From the NCBI RefSeq assembly GCF_000382345.1, contig NZ_KB908082.1, positions 1-64,000 on the forward strand: DNA of 64,000 nucleotides, given 5' to 3'. The translations under genes and the position numbers were made by a program. A model generated the notes under the pieces. It did not search any database. It worked only from the letters and a program-made list of their open reading frames with translations, and had not been told where the DNA came from. Positions 54,462 to 64,000 of the stretch are shown here, piece by piece (the first letter of the stretch is position 1; every line of letters starts with the position of its first letter). Source of the DNA: Massilia niastensis DSM 21313 (GTDB lineage: Bacteria > Pseudomonadota > Gammaproteobacteria > Burkholderiales > Burkholderiaceae_D).

Positions 54462-56363
54462 TCAACGCTGTTGCATGGAAGTGGCATTGATCGATACGGT
54501 ATCGAGTCCCGGCGCGCTCGCACGCCGTTGCAGCAATGCCTGCTGCAGTGCTTCCTGGCGCTGCAGGCGTTCGACGATCGCCGCCTTCGTCACCCCGGCC
54601 GTCAGCGGCTGGGCGTCGCTGAAATCGAACCGCGGACTGGTCCAGAGCATGCCCAGTTGCCGGTTATAGCTGTAGAAGGCCTGGCCGTCCCAGAGCCCGT
54701 CGCTGCCGCTGTACCAGGCGCCGCCGAAGTGCACGGTCCGCGACTGCGCCTTCGGCGACAGCATCGACATGCCCTGGGTTTCGATACCCCGCTGTCCATG
54801 CGCATACAGGCAGTGCAGTGTCGGCGAGATATCCAGATGCGTGGTCGGGTGGGGTAGCGCATGCGTCTTCCCCAGTTGTGGATCGTGGATGATCAAGGGG
54901 ACGTGGTAGGACACGCTGTTCAGCACCTGGGTCGACAGGAAGCCGGCTTCCTTGCTGGTTCGCAAGCCGTGGTCGGCGGTGACGACGATGACCGTGTCCT
55001 GGTAGACGCCGGCGCGTTTCAGCGCGTCGACGATCCTGCCCAGGTCGCTGTCGAGCTTCCCCAGCCTGGAGGCGCCCTCGCGGTACAAGTCTTGTTTCGA
55101 GGCGCCGGCCGGCAGCCAGGGACCGTGCGAAATCTGGGGCAGGATGGCGTACACGAACGGTGTCGCGGCTTGCGCGGCCTGGGCGATGTGGCCGACCAGG
55201 CTGGAGAGGACGCGCTCGTCCTTCTCGGCCGTGGTCGCGCCGCGATCGGCGCTCACGACCTTGCCGCCGAGCTGGTGCACGACCCAGTCATCGACGGGAT
55301 AGCGCCTGGTGATCGGATCGAAGACCTTCAGCTCATACCCTTCGTCCACCAGCGACCTGAATGCGCTCTTGAAGGGGTAATGCGCCTGCAGCGGCAGCGT
55401 TTTCTCGAGCCGGAACGAGGGGTACAGGCCGGTGAACAGCGAGAAGCGGGCATAGCTGGTGAACGGATAGGTCGAATAGTGTCGATGAGATACGTACGCC
55501 GACTTTTCCAGTTCCTTGAAGGTCGTCAGGCCGCTTGCGTATTTCGAGGTGAACAGATCGTAAGGGATCGTCTCCATGATAAATAGCACGACATTCGGGC
55601 GCCGCGGCTTGGCCGGCCGGGCCTCCTCGCACTGGTAATTCAGCCGGCTCGACGCCTGGGCGAGTTCGGGTCCCGCGACGCCTTCCTGTTCCGGCGCCAC
55701 GAGTGCGCCCAGCATCTCGAGCGTGGTGGAGGCGTGGAAGGAGGTCACCGGGGACCTGTCCAGCGCCATGCCGCAGACGGCGGCCGCGGACAGCAGGGTG
55801 CACAGGACTGTGGCCGGGAGCGCCATATGCCTGCCCATGGAGAGCAGGGGCGAATGGCGAAACCAGTAGCTGGCCCAGGCGACCAGGAGAAGGAGGGCCA
55901 GGCGTCCCAGCGAACGCGGACTGACATAGTCGAACAAGGCGCCCGGCTGTTCGCGGACCCAGGTCCACATCGGCGCGAGATCGTCGAGCGACAGGAGCTT
56001 CCCGGTCGCGCCCAGCGCCTGGAGGTTCATGAACGACACCAGGATCAAGGCCAGGGACAAGGCCATGCTGGCGCGGGCCGCCGCGACGCGCCCGCAGAGC
56101 AGCCGCAGCAGCAGCAGCGCCGCCGGCACGATGGCGGCAAGCACGAGCAGGTCGAAGGCAAAGAAATGTAGGCGGGAAAGGGTGCCGAGCGCATGCTCGT
56201 CCAGCCCCGCAAGGCGCGCCACGATCCGGTAGCCGCCGTCGGTCATGATCTTGTACTTGACCGCCAGTACGCTGGCAGCCGCGAGTGCATACATGACGAT
56301 CACGGGAGTGGCGCAAGATGCTTTCTTACCGGCTACGATATTTGGTTGCGCACTGGCGAGCAT
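54462..56363 (-). CDS. Membrane-anchored sulfatase/phosphoethanolamine-transferase-like protein
   Basis: A 633-residue LtaS-like protein: five N-terminal transmembrane helices (up to about 200) and an alkaline-phosphatase-superfamily domain (NVVLFIMETIPYDLF near 255, FTSYARFSLFTGLYPS, VIVVTADHGLRTSKEAGF and a late HFGGAWYSG). Members move phosphoglycerol or phosphoethanolamine to envelope glycans; the acceptor cannot be inferred. The upstream 90 bases are AT-rich, unlike neighbouring DNA. Confidence 0.85.
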   Translation of the reverse strand: MLASAQPNIVAGKKASCATPVIVMYALAAASVLAVKYKIMTDGGYRIVARLAGLDEHALGTLSRLHFFAFDLLVLAAIVPAALLLLRLLCGRVAAARASMALSLALILVSFMNLQALGATGKLLSLDDLAPMWTWVREQPGALFDYVSPRSLGRLALLLLVAWASYWFRHSPLLSMGRHMALPATVLCTLLSAAAVCGMALDRSPVTSFHASTTLEMLGALVAPEQEGVAGPELAQASSRLNYQCEEARPAKPRRPNVVLFIMETIPYDLFTSKYASGLTTFKELEKSAYVSHRHYSTYPFTSYARFSLFTGLYPSFRLEKTLPLQAHYPFKSAFRSLVDEGYELKVFDPITRRYPVDDWVVHQLGGKVVSADRGATTAEKDERVLSSLVGHIAQAAQAATPFVYAILPQISHGPWLPAGASKQDLYREGASRLGKLDSDLGRIVDALKRAGVYQDTVIVVTADHGLRTSKEAGFLSTQVLNSVSYHVPLIIHDPQLGKTHALPHPTTHLDISPTLHCLYAHGQRGIETQGMSMLSPKAQSRTVHFGGAWYSGSDGLWDGQAFYSYNRQLGMLWTSPRFDFSDAQPLTAGVTKAAIVERLQRQEALQQALLQRRASAPGLDTVSINATSMQQR

Positions 56364-56554
56364 GATACCCAGCTATGATGGTTATAGAACAATCAAAATA
56401 TATGTTTTCAGAAATTTAATATACAGAGGCCCTACATTATTGTCATGACAGAATGATGACATTGATGAAAAAACAACAATCAATTGTTGCTGGATTGAGC
56501 CGGGGGTGTGGGCCGACACCGTGGGAAGGGCTTGGAATGAGTCAGGCGGAAATG

Positions 56555-56584
56555 AAAAAGCCGCTGACGAATCAGCGGCTTTTT
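56555..56584 (-). terminator. Rho-independent terminator of the tmRNA gene
   Basis: AAAAAGCCGCTGA (56555-56567) and TCAGCGGCTTTTT (56572-56584) form a perfect 13-bp stem with a 4-base loop, 10 bases beyond the tmRNA 3' end. Confidence 0.93.
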
Positions 56585-56593
56585 GGAATGCGG

Positions 56594-56950
56594 TGGTGGA
56601 GGCGGCGGGAATCGAACCCGCGTCCGCAAGCACTCTACAGACAGTTCTACATACTTAGCACTATCAATTAATTTAACCTGGACAACGGGGATGTGCACCC
56701 TTTGGACAAGCGAGTTACCTATTATTTAACAGTCGACTAAGTAACCCAGCCTACTGCGAGCCCCTGTAAATGACTCTACTGCCTTGCGGCCACCCCAGGG
56801 GCGAGGTGTTGTAGAGCTAGCAGCAATTAAGCTGCGAGTGCGTACGAGTTATCGTTTGCAGTTATTGATTTCTGGATGTATTTACGAGGTAACCAGCCCT
56901 CGGTATGCCCTGCGCTGCTTTGCAACCCACGTCGAAACCAGGTCGCCCCC
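56594..56950 (-). ncRNA. ssrA: Transfer-messenger RNA (tmRNA)
   Basis: A 357-base tmRNA on the minus strand. The 5' GGGGGCG pairs with the 3' CGCCTCC before the encoded CCA (56594-56596), closing the tRNA-like end; GGTTCGAATCC-type T-arm bases are present. The tag reading frame, about 56823-56855, reads (A)ANDNSYALAA followed by TAA. It rescues stalled ribosomes with SmpB. TACAAT at 56966-56971 is a likely -10. Confidence 0.97.
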
Positions 56951-56965
56951 AACGAGAGAACTGTC

Positions 56966-56971
56966 ATTGTA
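56966..56971 (-). promoter_or_regulatory. -10 box of the tmRNA promoter
   Basis: TACAAT on the minus strand, 15 bases before the mature 5' end. The -35 is unclear (CTGTAC at 17 bases). Confidence 0.5.
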
Positions 56972-57077
56972 CCCCAAGCGCAAGGGAAGTACAGCGCTTT
57001 CGCTTAGAGCAAGCTTAATCCGCAAGCCCCAAAAAAAGCCACAATACTTGGCCAAAATGCAATATTCTATTGCGATC

Positions 57078-57959
57078 ATGACGCAACGAAAGCAACCCGA
57101 TATGGCGTGTATCGTATGTGGCAACACCAAGGTCGCAGGCCTCGAAGGATGGCATGCGACCTGTCCCGTATGCAGCTATGAAAGCGCCGCGCTGACCGAC
57201 GCGATCAATGCCCACACGGGACCCGAAGTCAACGAAGCCGAGCGCGAAGCCGGCCTCAAGGCGCTGCGGCTGGAGAATTTCCGCGTCATCGTCCAGTACG
57301 CCCGGAAGCATGCGCCCCCGGCAGGCCGCCGCCTGCTCGACGTTGGCAGCGCCCATGGCTGGTTCCTGGAAACGGCGCGCGAACAGTTCGAGGTGCTGGG
57401 CGTGGAGCCGGATGCCGTGGTCGGGGGACGCGCCGCCGCGCGCGGCCTGCCTGTTCGATCGGGCTATTTCCCGGACGTGCTGGCCGACGGGGAGCGCTTC
57501 GATGTCATCGTGTTCAACGACGTCATCGAGCACATCCCGGATATCCGCTCCGCCCTCGGCGCCTGCCACGAGCGTCTCGACAGCGGCGGCATCCTGATCC
57601 TCAACCTGCCGAGCAGCAGCGGTTTCTTCTACCGCCTGTCCAAGCTGGTCGCGCGGCTCGGCTGGAAGGCGCCGTTCGACCGCCTGTGGCAGAAAGACCT
57701 GCCGTCGCCGCACGTGCACTACTTCAATCCGAGCAACCTGCGCCGGCTGGTCGCGGGGCAGGGCTTCGAACTGGTCGAGGCCGCCGAACTGCCGGCCCTG
57801 CGCGCCAAGGGCCTGCTGGAGCGCCTGCGCTGCGCCGGCAATGTGCCGCTGGTCTCGCTGTACGTCCAGTACGCCGCCATCCTGTGCGCCATTCCGGTGC
57901 TGCGCATGTTCCCGAGCGACATCATCGTCGGCGTATTCAGAAAAAAAGCCGCAGGCTGA
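57078..57959 (+). CDS. Class I SAM-dependent methyltransferase with zinc-ribbon head
   Basis: A 293-residue protein. The head has two CxxC pairs (C11-IV-C14 and C29-PV-C32), a probable zinc ribbon. The UbiE/UbiG-like methyltransferase core follows, with motif I LLDVGSAHGWFLE (about 92-104), VIVFNDVIEHIPDIRSAL and GGILILNLPSSSGFFYRLS. Such proteins often act on surface sugars. The start is uncertain among ATGs at 57057, 57078 and 57102; none has a good SD. The stop lies within a terminator hairpin. Confidence 0.82.
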   Translation: MTQRKQPDMACIVCGNTKVAGLEGWHATCPVCSYESAALTDAINAHTGPEVNEAEREAGLKALRLENFRVIVQYARKHAPPAGRRLLDVGSAHGWFLETAREQFEVLGVEPDAVVGGRAAARGLPVRSGYFPDVLADGERFDVIVFNDVIEHIPDIRSALGACHERLDSGGILILNLPSSSGFFYRLSKLVARLGWKAPFDRLWQKDLPSPHVHYFNPSNLRRLVAGQGFELVEAAELPALRAKGLLERLRCAGNVPLVSLYVQYAAILCAIPVLRMFPSDIIVGVFRKKAAG

Positions 57960-57972
57960 ACGGCCTGCGGCT
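57947..57972 (-). terminator. Rho-independent terminator of the glycine-zipper gene
   Basis: AGCCGCAGGC (57947-57956) and GCCTGCGGCT (57963-57972) form a perfect 10-bp stem; on the minus strand it ends in seven T's. It overlaps the stop codon of the convergent methyltransferase gene. Confidence 0.88.
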
Positions 57973-57994
57973 TCCGACGAGGAGGGGGCTCGTC

Positions 57995-58648
57995 TTAACG
58001 GTTGCGGTTGGCGATTTCGTTGCCGATGATGCCGCCGCCGATCACGCCGGCGACCGTGGCCAGCTTCTTGCCGCTGCCGCCGCCGATCTGGTTGCCGATC
58101 AGGCCGCCGATCACGGCGCCGGTGCCGATGCCGACATAGTTCGGCTGGGCCGGTGCGGGCGCCGGAGCAGGCGCCGGCTGGTAGCGCGGCTCGTCATGGC
58201 TGGCCGGCTTCGGCGCGGCGTGCACCACACGGGTCTTCTCGATCACCTTCACGACCGGCTTTTCCTTGATGATCACCGTCGGTTGCGGCTGCGGCTGCGG
58301 CTGCGCCTGCACCAGCTGCTGGGCCTGCGGCTGCGCATACGCGGCCAGGACCGGCTGGGCGGCGACCATCGCCGGCGCCATCTGCGGCGCGCCCGGCGCG
58401 GCGGCCAGCGGCATCGCCACCTGGCCCGGCGCCAGGGCGAGCTGGGCGCCGTTCGGCGCGGTCACGCCGGCCTGCACGCCGTAGGGCGAGGCGGCCGCCA
58501 GCGCGGCGGCTTGCGGCTCAGGCGCGCTCTTCGACGAGGGCAGCAGACCGGTGATCGCGGCGGCGCCGGTCAGGCTGACGATGATCACCGAGGCGGCGGC
58601 GGCTGCCATCAGCGGGTGGATGCGGTTGAGGGTCTGCGTCGTTTCCAT
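57995..58648 (-). CDS. Glycine-zipper 2TM domain protein
   Basis: A 217-residue envelope protein: an N-terminal hydrophobic anchor (about 14-36), a long low-complexity Ala/Pro/Gln spacer, a short KEKPVVKVIEKTRVVH basic segment, and the C-terminal glycine zipper YVGIGTGAVIGGLIGNQIGGGSGKKLATVAGVIGGGIIGNEIANR typical of the SlyB/OsmB-type 2TM domain. Probably spans the periplasm. Function unknown. Confidence 0.85.
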   Translation of the reverse strand: METTQTLNRIHPLMAAAAASVIIVSLTGAAAITGLLPSSKSAPEPQAAALAAASPYGVQAGVTAPNGAQLALAPGQVAMPLAAAPGAPQMAPAMVAAQPVLAAYAQPQAQQLVQAQPQPQPQPTVIIKEKPVVKVIEKTRVVHAAPKPASHDEPRYQPAPAPAPAPAQPNYVGIGTGAVIGGLIGNQIGGGSGKKLATVAGVIGGGIIGNEIANRNR

Positions 58649-58761
58649 TTTTTCTGCTCCCGTGAGACGTTGTGTTGTCGTATGGGAGTAGATTAATGGC
58701 AGGCCCGACTCAGGGATAGACGATGGCCTGTATCAATCGTAAGGATGTGTAAGCGCCGGGC

Positions 58762-59463
58762 TCAGGCCGCGGCCTGGCGGGCCGCCTCGCCGATCGCGCG
58801 CAGCGTTTCCAGCAGGTGGCTCGGGGTGTCGAGCAGGTAGTCCGCGCCCCAGGTCGAGGGCTCGATGGCGCCGCAATAGCCCCAGGCGCAGGCGACCGTC
58901 ACCATGCCGGCCGCGCGGCCGGCTTCGATGTCGCGCAGGTCGTCGCCCACGTACCAGCAGTGCTCGGGCGCGAGCCCGAGGCGGCGCGCGCCTTCCAGCA
59001 GCGGGGCGGGGTGGGGCTTGGAAAAGCCCGTGGTGTCGCCGGACACGATGCAGCCCGCGTGCGCCAGGCCGATCTGCGGCAGCAGCGGATCGGTGAAGCG
59101 CGCCGGCTTGTTGGTGACGATGCCCCAGGCCATGCCGGCCTGTTCGATCTCCAGCAACAGTTCGGCCACGCCCTCGAACAGGGTGGTGAGGTCGGACATC
59201 GCCGACTGGTAGCGGTCGAACCACTGCAGGCGCAGTTCCTCGTAGCCTTCGTCGCCCGGCGCCAGGCCGAAGGCGGCGCCGATCATGCCGCGCGCGCCGG
59301 CGGACGCGGTCGGTCGCAGCACTTCATAGGGCGTCGGCTCCAGGCCGCGCTGGGTGCGCAGCCAGTTGACGGCGGCGGCCAGGTCGGGCGCGGTGTCGGC
59401 CAGCGTGCCGTCGAGGTCGAACAGGATGGCACGCGGTGCCGGCATCATGGTAGGGAAGGTCAT
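58762..59463 (-). CDS. gph: Phosphoglycolate phosphatase (HAD-IA)
   Basis: A 233-residue HAD hydrolase with nucleophile D16 and D18 in ILFDLDGTLADTAPDL, the IVTNKP motif II, GFSKPHPAPLL with the motif III Lys, and YVGDDLRDIEAGRAAGM motif IV. It removes phosphate from 2-phosphoglycolate formed in DNA repair. It starts 5 bases after ubiG, a common Burkholderiales pair. Confidence 0.9.
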   Translation of the reverse strand: MTFPTMMPAPRAILFDLDGTLADTAPDLAAAVNWLRTQRGLEPTPYEVLRPTASAGARGMIGAAFGLAPGDEGYEELRLQWFDRYQSAMSDLTTLFEGVAELLLEIEQAGMAWGIVTNKPARFTDPLLPQIGLAHAGCIVSGDTTGFSKPHPAPLLEGARRLGLAPEHCWYVGDDLRDIEAGRAAGMVTVACAWGYCGAIEPSTWGADYLLDTPSHLLETLRAIGEAARQAAA

Positions 59464-59468
59464 GGCAT

Positions 59469-60170
59469 TCAAAGCGGTTTGCTGCACGCCACCATGTAGT
59501 TCACATCGGTGTCGTTGTTGAGCGAGTAGATCTTGGTGAGCGGATTGTAGGTCAGGCCCTTCATCCCGTCGACCTGCAGGCCGGCCTGGCGCACGTAGTG
59601 CGACAGTTCGGCCGGGGTGATGAACTTGCCGTAGTCGTGGGTGCCGCGCGGGAGCATGCGCAGGATGTACTCGGCGCCGATCACGGCGAACAGGTAGGAC
59701 TTCGGATTGCGGTTCAGGGTCGAGAAGAACACGTGGCCGCCCGGCTTGACCAGGTCGGCCGCCGCCTGGACGATCGAGGCCGGGTCGGGAACGTGCTCCA
59801 GCATCTCCATGCAGGTCACCACGTCGAACTGGCCGGCTTCCTGCACCGCCATCTCTTCGGCCGCGATCAGCTTGTAGCGCACCTCGACGCCCGATTCCAG
59901 GCTGTGCAGGTCGGCGACCTTCAGCGCCTTCTTCGACAGGTCGATGCCGGTCACCCGCGCGCCCTTGCGCGCCATGGATTCGGACAGCACGCCGCCGCCG
60001 CAGCCGATGTCGATCACGTTCTTGCCCAGCAGCGGGGCGCGCGCGTTGATCCACTCCAGGCGCAGTGGGTTGATTTCATGCAGCGGACGGAATTCCGAGG
60101 TCGGATCCCACCAGCGGTGGGCCAGTTCGCTGAATTTCTGGATTTCTAAGGGGTCTGCATTGGTCGTCAT
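59469..60170 (-). CDS. ubiG: Ubiquinone biosynthesis O-methyltransferase UbiG
   Basis: A 233-residue methyltransferase with the UbiG head [29 protein letters not shown], motif [17 protein letters not shown] and [13 protein letters not shown]. It performs both O-methylations in ubiquinone synthesis. The ATG at 60170 gives the normal head; longer frames upstream add non-conserved residues. Confidence 0.95.
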   Translation of the reverse strand: MTTNADPLEIQKFSELAHRWWDPTSEFRPLHEINPLRLEWINARAPLLGKNVIDIGCGGGVLSESMARKGARVTGIDLSKKALKVADLHSLESGVEVRYKLIAAEEMAVQEAGQFDVVTCMEMLEHVPDPASIVQAAADLVKPGGHVFFSTLNRNPKSYLFAVIGAEYILRMLPRGTHDYGKFITPAELSHYVRQAGLQVDGMKGLTYNPLTKIYSLNNDTDVNYMVACSKPL

Positions 60171-60337
60171 AGCTCGGAATAATAACGGAAATGATCGGAC
60201 GTAAAGGGTGTACGGTAGGAAAAATGTCGTTGCCTTGTTCAAGAGAACCCGGCTGTTCCCGCCTTCGCGGGGGAAGCGGGCGGCCGCAAGGATAGGCTGC
60301 CGCTTATTCGGCGCGAACGGCGCACGAACGAAAAAAA

Positions 60338-60358
60338 ACCCCGCCGAAGCGGGGTCGC
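60338..60358 (-). terminator. Rho-independent terminator of ompA
   Basis: ACCCCGC (60338-60344), loop CGAA, GCGGGGT (60349-60355); on the minus strand followed by eight T's (A's at 60331-60338). Confidence 0.88.
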
Positions 60359-60374
60359 GGGCAGGGACTGCCGC

Positions 60375-61082
60375 TTATTTGTTGACGGTACGGGTACCGA
60401 CGACTTCGATTTCCACGCGACGGTTCTTGGCGCGGCCGGCGGCGGACTTGTTGTCCGCTTCAGGCTGCTTCTCGCCCTTGCCTTCGGTGTAGATGCGGTT
60501 TTCTTCCAGGCCCTTGCCCTTCAGGTAGGACTTGACGGCTTCGGCGCGGCGGACCGACAGCTTCTGGTTGTAGGCGTCGGTGCCGACCGAGTCGGTGTGG
60601 CCGACGGCGATGATCACTTCCAGGTTCATGTCGCCCAGCTTCGAGGCCAGCTCGTCCAGCGATGCCTTGCCCGCAGGCTTCAGCACGGCCTTGTCGAAGT
60701 CGAAGAAGGCGTCAGCCGAGTAGCTCACCTTTTCCGAGGTCGGGACCGGCGCGACCACGACCGGGGCGACGGCTTCCGGAGCCGGCGGCGGCGGAGGCGG
60801 CGGCGGTGCGACGCACTTGCCGTTCTCGAGCTTCTCGGGCGGCACGCAGAGCGGCGCATCGCAGCCCGGCGCCGCGTCGGCCGGGGTCCAGTAACCGGTA
60901 CGCCAGCACAGGCCGAAAGGATTGCGAGTAGTCACGCCGCGGCTGTCCTGCACATAGGCGCCGTAGGGCTTGGCGGTCTGGATGTCGGTGGTCAGTGGGG
61001 CATAGGGCGGCGCGCTTTGTGCAGCCGCATTGCCCGCGATCGCGGCGAATGCGACGAGCATGAGGGTGGCCAGTTTATTCAT
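60375..61082 (-). CDS. ompA: OmpA family outer-membrane protein
   Basis: A 235-residue protein: signal peptide 1-21 (ending AAA), a short mature N-terminal part without a full beta-barrel but with three cysteines (LCWRTGYW, GCDAPLC), a proline run (eight P's near 95), then the OmpA-like peptidoglycan-binding domain (FDFDKAVLKPAGKASLDELA, VGHTDSVGTDAYNQKLSVRRAEAV, and the closing AKNRRVEIEV). AAAGGA precedes the ATG at 61082. This short form next to gyrA is usual in Burkholderiales. Confidence 0.93.
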   Translation of the reverse strand: MNKLATLMLVAFAAIAGNAAAQSAPPYAPLTTDIQTAKPYGAYVQDSRGVTTRNPFGLCWRTGYWTPADAAPGCDAPLCVPPEKLENGKCVAPPPPPPPPAPEAVAPVVVAPVPTSEKVSYSADAFFDFDKAVLKPAGKASLDELASKLGDMNLEVIIAVGHTDSVGTDAYNQKLSVRRAEAVKSYLKGKGLEENRIYTEGKGEKQPEADNKSAAGRAKNRRVEIEVVGTRTVNK

Positions 61083-61456
61083 ATTGTTTTCCTTTCGGTT
61101 GATTCCGTGTCGAGACGGACAGGCTCTATGTAGACAGGATACTAACATGGAGGCCGCGCAGTCCGTTTCGCATTGTGAAACGAGCAATTAACTTCCTGGC
61201 CATTTTGCCATATGCACCAAAATCGCACGAAGCACGCCCAAAAAACAGCAAGCATTATTTCCTCAGCGTTGTTTTATCGCAACATTCGAACAAGGCGCAT
61301 TGCCCGACATCGACAATGCTGGAATTTTGGCATCATCCGATCCCGGGAGCGCACCAGCCGGGCCCGTCTGCGGAATTGCGCTGCTGCTATGACGCGCGTG
61401 GTAGAATCGTCCGTTGGAATTCATAACCATAGCCTGAAGAGCAGTCGACCCGCCCA
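61083..61456. other. 374-base spacer between divergent ompA and gyrA
   Basis: Holds promoters for both genes. A TAGAAT at 61402-61407 is a likely gyrA -10, without a well-spaced -35. On the minus strand TAGTAT about 65 bases before ompA is a possible -10. The middle is relatively AT-rich with no gene. Confidence 0.5.

Positions 61457-64000
<2,544 letters not shown>

Noticed and set aside
56594..56660. A tRNA gene suggested by the GGTTCGAATCC-type T-arm
   Set aside because: It is the tRNA-like 3' end of tmRNA; its 5' partner lies about 350 bases away.

Overview
The window looks like the chromosome of a GC-rich betaproteobacterium of the Burkholderiales, most likely Oxalobacteraceae (Massilia/Duganella/Janthinobacterium type). 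This rests on the rpsP-rimM-trmD-rplS operon, the gph-ubiG-ompA-gyrA neighbourhood, a DUF3579 gene, and overall protein character; it is an inference, not a database match. No prophage, insertion sequence with a transposase, rRNA, tRNA or CRISPR array is visible.

Layout. 1-2.2 kb: end of etfA and an acyl-CoA dehydrogenase. 2.2-7.3 kb: TM2 protein, ribosomal/tRNA-modification operon, NUDIX hydrolase, CobD/CbiB-like protein and DUF3579. 7.3-11.7 kb: palindromic repeat, CBS protein, M16 peptidase and an SDR. 11.7-17.4 kb: GntR regulator, flavodoxin-like reductase, VOC protein, yellow-family lipoprotein, first copy of a 230-bp repeat and a TPR protein. 17.7-22.7 kb: a minus-strand amino-sugar operon (BadF-type kinase, nagA, SIS deaminase, GH3 glycosidase) behind a near-consensus promoter, repeated ATACC half-sites and a decayed SnoaL-like gene. 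22.8-30.4 kb: a DUF2807 protein with 16 regular repeats, a large hybrid histidine kinase, and an exeA-gspB pair. 30.3-33.3 kb: mobB, yjfB, then a bufferin-type metallophore locus in which the MNIO enzyme (BufB) and its partner (BufC) are fused. 33.2-37.5 kb: small DUF883-like and S4 proteins, fumC, a short FimV-like protein, a chain of hairpins that looks like an undescribed small RNA, the second (inverted) repeat copy and fliT. 37.8-49 kb: M1 and M13 peptidases, a methyltransferase, two CsbD genes flanking an AI-2E-type permease, an S9 peptidase and a MATE pump. 49.1-56.4 kb: cbpA, an isolated tssF-tssG pair, a PfpI-type protein, mntP with a yybP-ykoY riboswitch, and a membrane sulfatase. 56.6-64 kb: tmRNA, a methyltransferase, a glycine-zipper protein, gph, ubiG, ompA and the first 848 codons of gyrA.

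Working together: nagK-nagA-nagB-II-type-nagZ would take muropeptide- or chitin-derived GlcNAc to fructose-6-phosphate; bufA1 plus bufBC would make a thiol-modified periplasmic copper buffer; yjfB and fliT each carry a FliA-like promoter and so probably belong to the motility regulon although they lie away from any flagellar cluster in this window.

Most interesting candidates: the BufB-BufC fusion locus, the hairpin-chain RNA at 36.57-36.82 kb, the inverted 230-bp element pair, and the 16-rung DUF2807 protein.
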